A stretch of 22,203 nucleotides of DNA from VBDM01 sp041496705 (lineage in GTDB: Bacteria > Pseudomonadota > Gammaproteobacteria > Burkholderiales > SG8-39). The position numbers and the translations under genes were made by a program. The DNA is taken from contig JBGQFD010000060.1 in NCBI GenBank assembly GCA_041496705.1, forward strand, positions 1-22,203. Reading direction: 5' to 3'. The notes under the pieces are model-generated. The model made no database searches. It was not told the origin of the DNA and was given only the letters and a program-made list of their open reading frames with translations. Within the stretch, counting starts at the first letter, position 1. Each line of letters opens with the position of its first letter. Shown here piece after piece: positions 7,118 to 15,252 of the stretch.

Positions 7118-7720
7118 TCATCCCAAGAGATCCATCCCTCGCAGATCCGCGCGCAGTTTCACCGCGCCGGTGAAGCGGAGCGCATGAAATCCATGGGTGC
7201 GTGCCGCGACGACGTTTTCCGCGAGATCGTCGATGAAGACCGTGCGCGGCGGATCGAGACGAAATCGCCGGATCGCAAGCTCGAAGATGCGTGGATCCGG
7301 CTTCACCACGCCGTGCTCGCCCGACACGACGATGTCCTCGAACCAGGAGAGGAACTCGAAACGCCTGAGCGCGAGCGGCCAGGTCTCGGTGGAGAAATTG
7401 GTGAGCGCGAGAAGCCGCATATTGCGCGCCCGCAGCTCGGCGAGAATGGCGACGCTCTCGACGATCGGGCCGCGCAGCATCGTGCTCCAGCCTTCCTTCC
7501 AGCGCGCAATGAGCGCGGCATGCTGCGGAAAAAGGCGCTGGCGCTCCGCGATAGCGACCTCGGCGGGCTTGCCCGCGTCCATCTCGGCGACCCAAACGGA
7601 CGGCAGCGCCTCGGCGAGGAAGGCATTCATCGCTTCCTCGGAGGCGAAGAACCGGCGGTAGTAGTAACGCGGATTCCAGTCGAGCAGGACTTTGCCGAGG
7701 TCGAACAAGACGGCGTTCAC
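7118..7720 (-). CDS. HAD-superfamily hydrolase (YihX-like)
   Basis: The protein has 200 residues and starts with GTG at 7720, 15 bp after the pepN stop. HAD motif I is 'FDLGKVLLD' with nucleophile Asp7 and Gly at position 9 where most phosphatases have a second Asp. The same FDLGxV pattern is found in YihX-type sugar-phosphate phosphatases. Motif II is Thr107 (LTNFS), motif III Lys140 (VVKPDP) and motif IV Asp164-Asp165 (FIDDLAEN). The cap is a small helical insertion between motifs I and II (subclass I). Likely a cytoplasmic small-molecule phosphatase. A 2-haloacid dehalogenase is less likely because the DxYGT motif is absent. It appears to be the last gene of the pirin-pepN-HAD run. Confidence 0.85.
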   Translation of the reverse strand: MNAVLFDLGKVLLDWNPRYYYRRFFASEEAMNAFLAEALPSVWVAEMDAGKPAEVAIAERQRLFPQHAALIARWKEGWSTMLRGPIVESVAILAELRARNMRLLALTNFSTETWPLALRRFEFLSWFEDIVVSGEHGVVKPDPRIFELAIRRFRLDPPRTVFIDDLAENVVAARTHGFHALRFTGAVKLRADLRGMDLLG

Positions 7721-7735
7721 GAGATTACCGCTCGT

Positions 7736-10351
7736 TCAAGCGAGCGCCCGAGTCGCTATCTCGAGTACGCCCTTGGAGATGCCCTTCGCGTCCCGGATGC
7801 GCTCGAGCGCGGCCCGGGAATGAGCCTGGCGCCGGGCATCGAACTTTTTCCAGCGGTCGAAGCCGCGCGCCAGGCGCGCCGCGACCTGCGGATTGATCGC
7901 GTCGATGGCGATCACCTGCTCGGCGAGGAAGGCGTAGCCGGCGCCGTCGGCCGCGTGGAAGCGCACCTGGTTGCCGCGGAAGGCGCCGAGCAGGGCGTAG
8001 ACCTTGTTCGGGTTGCGGAGGTTGAACGCCGGATGCGCCATCAGGCGCTTCACGTCGGCGAGCGCCGAAGGCAGACGGGTCGCCGATTGCACGGCTAGCC
8101 ATTTGTCCACCACCAGGGGCTCGTCCTTCCACTTGTTGTAGAAGGCGTCCAACGAGCGCGTCCGCTCGGGACAGTCGCAATCGGCGAGCGTGGAAAGCGC
8201 CGCGAGCGCATCGGTCATGTTGTCCGCGGCCTCGAACTGCTTCACGCACAGTCTGCGCACGCCGGCGTCCCCGAGTTCCATGAGGGTGCCGAGGGCGGAG
8301 TTCTTGAGCGCGCGCCTGCCTGCAGAGACTGCGTCGGGCGAATAGGGGCCCGAGTCCCTGTACGCGCGGTAGACCGCGAGCAGTTCCTCCCTGAGCGTGG
8401 CGGCAATGCGTTGCCTCAATGCATCGCGCACCGCGTGGATCGCCTCCGGATCGACGACCGCCATCTGCTCGGCGATGTAGCTTTCCGAAGGCAGCGACAG
8501 CATCTCGGCTGCGAACGCGGGATCCTTGGACGAATCCGCCACTACGCGCGCGGCGGCATCGGCGAAAGCGGGCGGCAATTCCAGCGCACCGCCGCGCTGC
8601 GCCGCCGCGATCCCGCGCAGCATGATGCCGAGGGCCAGCCGCTGGCCCGCTTCCCAGCGGTTGAAAGGGTCGGAATCGTGCGCCATGAGATGCGTGAGCT
8701 CGGTCTCGGTGTAGTCGTACCTGACGATCACCGGCGCGGAGAAATTGCGGAGCAGCGAGGGCACGGGTTTCGCCGCGACACTTTCGAACACGAAGCGCTC
8801 TTCCGGCTGCCTCACCGACAGCACGCGCGTGCCTTCGGCGAGCAGGTCGCGGCCGTCCGGCCCGACCAGGCCGACCGCGAACGGAATGTGGAAGGGCAGC
8901 TTCGTTTCCTGTCCGGGCGTAGGCGGGCAGGATTGCTTCACGGACAACGCGTAGCGACGCGCCGCTGCGTCGTACTCGCCTTTGATTTCCAGGATGGGCG
9001 TGCCCGCCTGGTCGTACCAGCGCATGAACTGGGCGAGGTCGGCGCCCGCGGCATCGGCCATCGCGCGCGCGAAATCGTCGCAGGTCACCGCCTGCCCGTC
9101 GTGGCGCGCGAAGTAGAGGTCCGTGCCTTTGCGGAAATTCCGCGCGCCGATCAGCGTTCGGATCATGCGCACGACTTCGGCGCCCTTCTCGTACACGGTG
9201 CTCGTATAGAAGTTGTTGATCTCCATGTAGGAGGCCGGCCGCACCGGGTGCGCCATGGGTCCCGCGTCCTCGGCGAACTGCCCGCCGCGCAGGCCGCGCA
9301 CTTCGCGAATGCGCTCGACCGCGCGCGAATACATATCGGCGCCGAATTCCTGGTCGCGGAACACCGTGAGCCCTTCCTTGAGCGAAAGCTGGAACCAGTC
9401 GCGGCAGGTGACGCGGTTGCCGGTCCAGTTGTGGAAGTACTCGTGCGCGATGACCCGGTCGATGCCGAGGTAGTCGCCGTCGGTGGCGGTGTCGGGCCGC
9501 GCGAGCACGTATCGGGTGTTGAAGACGTTGAGGCCCTTGTTCTCCATCGCCCCCATGTTGAAATCACCGACCGCGACGATGGCGTACTGGTCGAGGTCGA
9601 CCTCGAGTCCGAACACCTCCTCGTCCCAGCGCATCGCGCGCTTGAGCGCCTGCATGGCAAAGCTGCACTGGTCGAGCTTGCCCGGATCTACGTAGATCGC
9701 GAGGCGCACGCGCCGCCCGGAACGCGTGACGAATTGATCCTCGAGCTTGTCGAGCTTTGCCGCCACCAGGGCGAAGAGGTAGCAGGGCTTGGGAAAGGGG
9801 TCCTGCCACTTCACCCAGTGGCGGGCGCCAGCCTCGTCGCCGCTTGCCACGAGATTGCCGTTCGACAGCAGCACCGGGAATCTTTCGCGCGCGGCGTGGA
9901 TCGTCACCGTATACCTTGACATCACGTCGGGCCGATCGGGGAAGTAGGTGATGCGCCGGAAACCTTCGGCTTCGCACTGCGTGAATAGGCCCGCCTGCGC
10001 CGCGAAAAGCCCGGTGAGCTTGGTGTTCGCGTGCGGGCGGATGCGGCACGCGGTTTCCAGGAAGAACCGCGCCGGCACGCCGGGAATCGTGAGACGCGAT
10101 GCGTCGAGCACGAAGTCGCCGGCCGCAAGCGTCCTGCCCTCCAGTCCGACGGATTCGAATTCCAGCTCCTCGGCGTCGAGCACCAGGGCCGAATCCGCAT
10201 CGGCCGCGGCCGGGCTGCGCGTCACCGCGAGCCGGGTGCGCACGCGCGTGCCGTTCTCGCCGATGTCGAAGTCGAGCTCGACCGATTCGATCAGGAAGGC
10301 GGGAGGACGGTAGTCCCTGAGCTGTACCGCGGCGGGGGCGGGGTCGCGCAT
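7736..10351 (-). CDS. pepN: Aminopeptidase N (M1 family zinc metallopeptidase)
   Basis: The protein has 871 residues, the size of gammaproteobacterial PepN. It removes N-terminal residues from peptides in the cytoplasm. The exopeptidase motif GAMEN is at 267-271 and the zinc site HEYFH is at 303-307, with the third ligand Glu326 in 'LKEGLTV'. The 23-residue spacing from His303 to Glu326 equals that of E. coli PepN (His297 to Glu320). 'YEKGAEVVRMI' supplies the conserved catalytic tyrosine region, and the C-terminal helical domain is complete. No signal peptide is seen. The ATG at 10351 is 7 nt after the pirin stop and lacks a clear ribosome site, so coupling to pirin translation is plausible. 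The next gene (HAD) follows by 15 bp. Confidence 0.96.
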   Translation of the reverse strand: MRDPAPAAVQLRDYRPPAFLIESVELDFDIGENGTRVRTRLAVTRSPAAADADSALVLDAEELEFESVGLEGRTLAAGDFVLDASRLTIPGVPARFFLETACRIRPHANTKLTGLFAAQAGLFTQCEAEGFRRITYFPDRPDVMSRYTVTIHAARERFPVLLSNGNLVASGDEAGARHWVKWQDPFPKPCYLFALVAAKLDKLEDQFVTRSGRRVRLAIYVDPGKLDQCSFAMQALKRAMRWDEEVFGLEVDLDQYAIVAVGDFNMGAMENKGLNVFNTRYVLARPDTATDGDYLGIDRVIAHEYFHNWTGNRVTCRDWFQLSLKEGLTVFRDQEFGADMYSRAVERIREVRGLRGGQFAEDAGPMAHPVRPASYMEINNFYTSTVYEKGAEVVRMIRTLIGARNFRKGTDLYFARHDGQAVTCDDFARAMADAAGADLAQFMRWYDQAGTPILEIKGEYDAAARRYALSVKQSCPPTPGQETKLPFHIPFAVGLVGPDGRDLLAEGTRVLSVRQPEERFVFESVAAKPVPSLLRNFSAPVIVRYDYTETELTHLMAHDSDPFNRWEAGQRLALGIMLRGIAAAQRGGALELPPAFADAAARVVADSSKDPAFAAEMLSLPSESYIAEQMAVVDPEAIHAVRDALRQRIAATLREELLAVYRAYRDSGPYSPDAVSAGRRALKNSALGTLMELGDAGVRRLCVKQFEAADNMTDALAALSTLADCDCPERTRSLDAFYNKWKDEPLVVDKWLAVQSATRLPSALADVKRLMAHPAFNLRNPNKVYALLGAFRGNQVRFHAADGAGYAFLAEQVIAIDAINPQVAARLARGFDRWKKFDARRQAHSRAALERIRDAKGISKGVLEIATRALA

Positions 10352-10358
10352 GCCCGGA

Positions 10359-11231
10359 TCATTGCCCGGGCAGGGGAATGAACTCGGTTTCCCCGGGGAC
10401 GGCGGCGAAGCGGTTTTCCTTCCAGCGCCGCTTCGCGTCCTCGATCAGCTCGTGCGAGCTCGCGACGAAATTCCACCAGATGAACCGCTCGCCGTCCATC
10501 TTCGCGCCGCCCACGAGCATCAGGCGGGCGCGCGTGAGCGCCTTGACCTGCACGCTGCCGCGGCGCTCGAGCACCGCCATGTGCTGCTGCGGCAGCGGCG
10601 CGCCGGCTACGGTCACGTCGCCTTCGAGGGCGTAGACGGCGCGCTCCTCGTGCTCGGCGTCGATATCGAAGGAGCGACCGGGCTCGATCTCGATGCCGAC
10701 GAAGAGCGTCGGAGAAAATACATCTACCGGGGCGCGCTTGCCAAAGGCGCTGCCGGCGACGATGCGCAGTTCCACGCCCGGTGCGCTGATGCGCGGGAGC
10801 GCCGCCTTGGGATGGTGGCGGAAGGCCGGCTCGGTGGATTCGTCTTTTTTCGGCAGCGCTACCCAGGTCTGCAGCCCCTGCAGGCGCGCGCCGCTTGCCC
10901 GCAACTCCGGGCCGGTGCGCTCGGAATGCACGATGCCGCGCCCGGCGGTCATCCAGTTGACGTCGCCCGGCGCGATCGCCTGCACCGTGCCGAGGCTGTC
11001 GCGGTGGAGGATTTCCCCGTCGAACAGGTAGGTAACGGTCGCGAGGCCGATGTGCGGATGCGGGCGCACGTCGATGCCGGTGCCCGGCGCGAAATCCGCC
11101 GGGCCCATGTGATCGAAAAAGATGAACGGTCCGACCATTCGCTGCGGCATGCCGGGCAGGATGCGCCGCACCGAGAACCCGCCCAGATCGCGGACGTTGG
11201 GCTTGAGAAGCGTGAGCGTGCCGGAGCTCAT
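10359..11231 (-). CDS. Pirin family protein (cupin)
   Basis: The start at 11231 (MSSGTLTLL, 290 residues) forms an ATGA overlap with the stop of the upstream c-di-GMP gene. A start 39 nt further upstream is possible but adds no conserved sequence. The N-terminal cupin has the metal ligands His58, His60 (PHPHIG), His102 and Glu104 (VHSER), matching human pirin and E. coli YhhW. Known bacterial pirins are iron proteins with quercetin dioxygenase or regulatory roles. The C-terminal cupin ('ALEGDVTVAGAPLPQQHMAVL') is also typical. The sequence identifies the family but not the physiological role. It probably shares a transcript with pepN. Confidence 0.92.
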   Translation of the reverse strand: MSSGTLTLLKPNVRDLGGFSVRRILPGMPQRMVGPFIFFDHMGPADFAPGTGIDVRPHPHIGLATVTYLFDGEILHRDSLGTVQAIAPGDVNWMTAGRGIVHSERTGPELRASGARLQGLQTWVALPKKDESTEPAFRHHPKAALPRISAPGVELRIVAGSAFGKRAPVDVFSPTLFVGIEIEPGRSFDIDAEHEERAVYALEGDVTVAGAPLPQQHMAVLERRGSVQVKALTRARLMLVGGAKMDGERFIWWNFVASSHELIEDAKRRWKENRFAAVPGETEFIPLPGQ

Positions 11232-14170
11232 CGGGCGAGCCTCCGGTCGTCCTGCAGCATCTTCGCACACTCCTCAGGGGCCGCCGGCGCGGAGAACAGG
11301 TAGCCCTGCATCTCGTCGCAGCCGTTCGCGGCGAGCAGGGCGAGCTGCTCGGCGGTTTCCACCCCTTCGGCCACCACCTTGAGCTTCAGGCTGTGCGCGA
11401 GGCCGATGATCGCCATGGTGATGGCCGCGTCCTCCGGATCCGTGGTGATGTCGCGGACGAAGGAGCGGTCGATCTTGAGCGCGTCGAGCGGGAAACGCTT
11501 GAGGTAAGCAAGGCTCGAGTAGCCGGTGCCGAAGTCGTCCACCGAGATAGTGACGCCCAACTCCTTCAATCCGCGCAGCGTGCCGGCCGCGCCGGCCGGG
11601 TCGTTCATCAGCAGAGACTCGGTGAGTTCGAACTGCACGAGGGAAGGATCGACGCCCCCGTCCTGCAGGATGCCGCGCACCGTGGCCTCGAAGTCCTTCT
11701 GCTGGAACTGCCGCGCCGAGAGATTGACGGTGACGGGTTTTGCCTGGAGTCCGGCGTCCAGCCACGCGTGCAGTTGCCGGCACACCTTGCGCATCACCCA
11801 TTCGCCGACGCGCACGATCAGACCGGCATCCTCGAGCACCGATACGAACTCGCCCGGCAGCACCAAGCCGAACCCGGGACGGTCCCAGCGCAGCAGCGCT
11901 TCAAATCCGCAGATGGCGCCGGTCGCGAGGTCCACGCGCGGCTGGTAGTGCAGCAGGAACTCGCCGCGCTCGATGGCGCGGCGCAGCGCCGCCTCGGTCT
12001 GGACCCGCGCAGTAGCGCGCTCGTTCATCTCGCGGGTGAAGTACTGGTAGTTGTTGCGTCCCTGCTCCTTTGCCCGGTACATGGCAGCGTCGGAGTTCAT
12101 CACCAGGCTTTCCGGATCGTCGCCGTCGGCCGGGAAGATCGTGATGCCTACGCTCGCGCTCACGTAGGTTTCGTGCCCGCCCAGGTAGAAGGGCTGGGCG
12201 ATCGCGTCGATGATCTTCTGCGCAACCACCTCCGCGTCGCCAGGCCTGGCGAGATCGGCCACGATGGCGCCGAACTCGTCGCCGCCGAACCGGCCCACGG
12301 TGTCGCCGCTGCGCACGCACTGCGTGAGCCGTACCGCCGCTTCCTTGAGCAGCGCGTCGCCGGCGCCGTGCCCCTGCGTGTCGTTCACCAGCTTGAAGCG
12401 ATCCAGGTCGACGAACAGCACCGCCATCGGCCGCGTGCCGCGGCGCGCCTGCGCCATCGACTGCAGCAGCCGGTCGCGAAACAGGTGCCGGTTCGGCAGC
12501 CCGGTCAGGGTGTCGAACTGCGCCAGGTAGGCCAGGCGGTCCTCCGCGTTCTTGCGCTCGTTCGCCACCGCCAGGATGTTGGCGACGCTCTGCAGGAAGC
12601 TCACGTCCTCCTGGCTGAAGCGCCGCGGCTGCAGGGCGTGCGCGCTCAGGAGTCCGTAGGTGCCGGCGGTTCCGAACATGGGCACCTCGATGCCGCTGCG
12701 CACGCCAAACTGCACCAGGGCCGAAGGCCCGAAGCGCGTCTCCGCCTGGTAGTCCTCGATCACCAGGGGCTCGCGACGCGAGAGGATGAAGTCCGGGCGG
12801 GAACCGGGGCGCACGCTGACCGTGCGCTCGCCTATCCATTCCGCCGGCCATCCTGCCGCCGCCCGGAAGACCAGCCGTTTGCCGTCGGGTTCCAGCTCGA
12901 GCACGTTGCAGAAATCCGCCTTGAGCGTGACCGAGGCCAGCTCGACCGCGCGGCTGAGAATGTCCTCCAGATCCGCGCTCGCGAGCGCCTGCCGTCCGAA
13001 CTCGGCGATCAGGCGCTGCTGCAGGGCCTGTTTGTGGATGCGCTCCTCGCTCTCCTTGCGCGTGGTGATGTCGGCCATGGCGCCGATCATGCGCACCGCG
13101 CGGCCCGACTCGTCGCGGATCACCTGCCCGCGGTCGAGCACGTAGGCGTAGCTGCCGTCCTGGCAGAGGAAGCGGTATTCGTCCCGCCAGTTCGCCCCGC
13201 CCGCGCCGATGAGACGGTGCACTTTGCCGATGACTCGTCCCTGGTCCTCGGGATGAATGCCTTCGTACCAGGACTTCGCGGTGAGCCGGGTCTTGTCGCG
13301 CGGATAGCCAAACACTTCGGTGAAGTTCTCGTTCCACCAGCGCGCATCGGTGAGCAGGTCCCAGTCCCAGATGACGTCGTTGGTGGCGCGGACCGCCATG
13401 TCGAAGCGTTCGTTGCTCTTGCGCAGCGCTTCTTCGGTTTCGAGGCGGGCGCGGATGTCGCGCGCGGTGGCGACGATGATCCAATGGTCTCCGGAGTGCA
13501 TCACGCGGCGCATCGACTCGAACGGCAGCGTCGAGCCGTCCTTGCAGCGGTAGTGGCTGCGCATGCTCTGCGTGGCTCCCGTGGCGATCATCTGGTCGTA
13601 GGCGACCTCCAGTTCCCGCCGCGTCATGGGAAGGATGTCCTCGGGTCCCATCGCCAGGAGTTCTTTGCGCGAATAGCCGAGGTTCCGGCACACGGTCTCG
13701 TTGACGTCTATGAGGCGCATGGTTCCGCGGTCGACCAGCAGGATCATGTCGCCCGACATGTCCATGGAGGCGCGAAAGCGCCGCAGCTCCTCCTCGCGCC
13801 GGCGGCTCCGCGTGACGTCGCGGCCGATGCCGCGGTAGCCGCAGAAGCGGCCGGTCGCGTCGAAGACCGGCTTGCCGCTGATGTGCGCGATGTGCAGGTT
13901 GCCCTCGGCGTCGAGGCGGTGCCACTCCAGGTCGCGGAACGGCCGGTGCGCCGCCAGGGTGGCGCGGTGCGCAGCCCAGTCGGCCTCGGTCATGTTGAGC
14001 GTGGGCAGTTCCCAGCGCGTCTTGCCGATGATCGAATCCGGAGAACGCCCGACCTGCTGCACCAGGTTCCCCGAGACCATGGTGAAGCGGAGATTCTCGT
14101 CCTGCTCCCAGTACCAATCGGAGGAAAGCTCGGTGAGGCTGCGGAAGCGCTCCTCGCTCTCGCGCAGCAC
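11228..14170 (-). CDS. C-terminal fragment of a frameshifted PAS/GAF/GGDEF/EAL c-di-GMP protein
   Basis: The open frame gives 980 residues from a GTG at 14170 that is really an internal codon of the longer gene. Coding similarity continues upstream in this frame to about 14275 without an ATG or GTG. The order is three PAS domains (about 1-130, 130-255, 256-385), a GAF domain (about 390-555), GGDEF (about 560-730) and EAL (about 740-975). The GGDEF motif at 12272-12286 is intact. It is preceded by RSGD five residues upstream, a product-inhibition I-site. The EAL motif at 11894-11902 ('FEALLRWD') and the later 'ELTES', 'DDFGTGYSS' and 'EGVET' motifs are intact. Both cyclase and phosphodiesterase activities are therefore possible on sequence. 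It is probably not made correctly unless the frameshift is an error. Confidence 0.85.
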   Translation of the reverse strand: MLRESEERFRSLTELSSDWYWEQDENLRFTMVSGNLVQQVGRSPDSIIGKTRWELPTLNMTEADWAAHRATLAAHRPFRDLEWHRLDAEGNLHIAHISGKPVFDATGRFCGYRGIGRDVTRSRRREEELRRFRASMDMSGDMILLVDRGTMRLIDVNETVCRNLGYSRKELLAMGPEDILPMTRRELEVAYDQMIATGATQSMRSHYRCKDGSTLPFESMRRVMHSGDHWIIVATARDIRARLETEEALRKSNERFDMAVRATNDVIWDWDLLTDARWWNENFTEVFGYPRDKTRLTAKSWYEGIHPEDQGRVIGKVHRLIGAGGANWRDEYRFLCQDGSYAYVLDRGQVIRDESGRAVRMIGAMADITTRKESEERIHKQALQQRLIAEFGRQALASADLEDILSRAVELASVTLKADFCNVLELEPDGKRLVFRAAAGWPAEWIGERTVSVRPGSRPDFILSRREPLVIEDYQAETRFGPSALVQFGVRSGIEVPMFGTAGTYGLLSAHALQPRRFSQEDVSFLQSVANILAVANERKNAEDRLAYLAQFDTLTGLPNRHLFRDRLLQSMAQARRGTRPMAVLFVDLDRFKLVNDTQGHGAGDALLKEAAVRLTQCVRSGDTVGRFGGDEFGAIVADLARPGDAEVVAQKIIDAIAQPFYLGGHETYVSASVGITIFPADGDDPESLVMNSDAAMYRAKEQGRNNYQYFTREMNERATARVQTEAALRRAIERGEFLLHYQPRVDLATGAICGFEALLRWDRPGFGLVLPGEFVSVLEDAGLIVRVGEWVMRKVCRQLHAWLDAGLQAKPVTVNLSARQFQQKDFEATVRGILQDGGVDPSLVQFELTESLLMNDPAGAAGTLRGLKELGVTISVDDFGTGYSSLAYLKRFPLDALKIDRSFVRDITTDPEDAAITMAIIGLAHSLKLKVVAEGVETAEQLALLAANGCDEMQGYLFSAPAAPEECAKMLQDDRRLAR

Positions 14171-15144
14171 CTCCTCGGCCTGCTTGCGCTGGACGAACTG
14201 GCCGATTTGCGCTCCGATGGTCCGGATCGCCTGCAGCAGGTGCTCGTTCGGCTCGCGGATTTCGCGGCTGTTAAGCTTAGCACGCCGATGGTTTTTCCTT
14301 CCGATATCAGCGGAAAGATGAATGCGCCGTGCATGCCGGCTTCCAGCGTGATCGTTCGCTGCGCCACGCGCGCATCCCGGGTAACGTCAGCCACCCACAC
14401 CGGCTCTCCCGATCGCCACACGATGCCCGACAAGCCGACCCCGCGGGCATAGGTCACTTCACGCGAACGCTGCATGTACAGATCGGATTGCGGCCCGGGT
14501 TTGCTCCAGGACTCGGCGAAACGCAGCACGCCCGCTTCCTCGTCGGCGCGGAAGTAGCGGCCGCAGTCCCAGTCTTGAACCTCGCACACGGAACGGATGA
14601 TGGCCTTGAGGACGGTCGAAACGCTCCCGGGTTCGGTGACGCAGCGCGCCACCGTGTGCTCCAGGCGCAGCAGCTGCTCGGCGCGTTCGCGGCTGCTGAT
14701 CCGGCGGCCGATGCCGCGATACCCGGTGAACGTTCCCGAAGCGTCGAACACCGGGACACCGCTCGCTTCGATGAAATGCTCGCGGCCGCTCTTGTCGACG
14801 AACTTGATCTTGAAATCCTGGTAAGGCTGCCGCGCCTCGAGGAGCTTGCGGTGATCCTCCCACGTGCCCGCGACCGGGTGCGCATTCACGCTCCAGCGGG
14901 TCCTGCCGATCATCCCCTGAAGATCGGACTCCGCCGCCGGGCCCAAATCCCGGCCCGAAATCATGGTGAACCGGTACTCGGCGTCCTGCTCCCAGTACCA
15001 CTCGCCCGACAGCTCGACGATGGCACGGAAGCGCTCTTCACTGCGGTGCAGCGCTGCCTCGAGCTCGCGCAGTTCCTGCCCGGCGGCCCGGAGAGGAGGG
15101 ACCCGGTCGCTGCTTTTGAGTCCTGCGGGGACTTCCTGCTTCAT
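13990..15144 (-). CDS. N-terminal fragment of the same frameshifted sensor gene (PAS-GAF)
   Basis: The start is taken at 15144 (MKQEVPAGLK). No clear ribosome site precedes it, so it is uncertain; a TACAAT hexamer at 15183-15188 may be a -10. The first PAS domain ('SEERFRAIVELSGEWYWEQD') is followed by a GAF domain that ends in 'LISEGKTIGVLS'. After that point the frame becomes nonsense (serine/arginine-rich) and stops at 13990. The GAF continuation 'NSREIREPNEHLLQAIRTIG' is found in the other frame. One missing base near 14273 explains the break. Adding one base would give a single protein of about 1305 residues with PAS-GAF-PAS-PAS-PAS-GAF-GGDEF-EAL. No membrane segments are visible in this fragment. 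Confidence 0.75.
   Translation of the reverse strand: MKQEVPAGLKSSDRVPPLRAAGQELRELEAALHRSEERFRAIVELSGEWYWEQDAEYRFTMISGRDLGPAAESDLQGMIGRTRWSVNAHPVAGTWEDHRKLLEARQPYQDFKIKFVDKSGREHFIEASGVPVFDASGTFTGYRGIGRRISSRERAEQLLRLEHTVARCVTEPGSVSTVLKAIIRSVCEVQDWDCGRYFRADEEAGVLRFAESWSKPGPQSDLYMQRSREVTYARGVGLSGIVWRSGEPVWVADVTRDARVAQRTITLEAGMHGAFIFPLISEGKTIGVLSLTAAKSASRTSTCCRRSGPSERKSASSSSASRPRRCCARARSASAASPSFPPIGTGSRTRISASPWSRGTWCSRSGVLRIRSSARRAGNCPRST
14269..14280 (-). other. Frameshift site splitting the PAS/GAF/GGDEF/EAL gene
   Basis: Reading minus, the N-terminal frame gives V-L-S-L-T-A and the other frame gives L-N-S-R-E-I-R. The two join smoothly if one base is added inside AGCTTAACAGC, for example to read AGC-TTx-AAC-AGC. 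The site is not a homopolymer run and shows no slippery heptamer. It overlaps an AAGCTT palindrome at 14273-14278. It may be a real deletion or a sequence error. Confidence 0.8.
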
Positions 15145-15182
15145 CGCGCGAGAAACCGGGCTTGGCGGGTACTGGGGCGGAG

Positions 15183-15188
15183 ATTGTA
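15183..15188 (-). promoter_or_regulatory. Weak -10-like hexamer upstream of the sensor gene
   Basis: TACAAT on the minus strand (5/6 to TATAAT) ends 38 nt before the chosen ATG at 15144, inside the 108-bp gap 15145-15252. No convincing -35 element is visible. The rest of the gap holds no recognisable gene, terminator or repeat. Confidence 0.2.
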
Positions 15189-15252
15189 GCAGCGCGTACC
15201 GACCGTGGTGCGGCCCGGAACTCGCCGCGGTAGGACCCACGCCAGGGCGTCG

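Noticed and set aside
4623..7720. A fluoroacetate detoxification cassette (two FlK-like enzymes plus a HAD protein)
   Set aside because: The HAD protein lacks the haloacid dehalogenase DxYGT motif, no fluoroacetate dehalogenase or fluoride exporter is nearby, and FlK-like folds occur widely with other acyl-CoA substrates.
14269..14280. Programmed -1 ribosomal frameshift joining the two sensor fragments
   Set aside because: No slippery heptamer of the form X-XXY-YYZ is present and no obvious stimulatory hairpin was seen, so a mutation or sequencing error is simpler.
11393..14452. A 1019-codon open frame on the plus strand opposite the sensor gene
   Set aside because: It is rich in His, Arg, Ala and Val with no recognisable motif, and lies exactly antisense to clear PAS, GGDEF and EAL coding sequence. 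Long antisense frames are expected in high-GC DNA.
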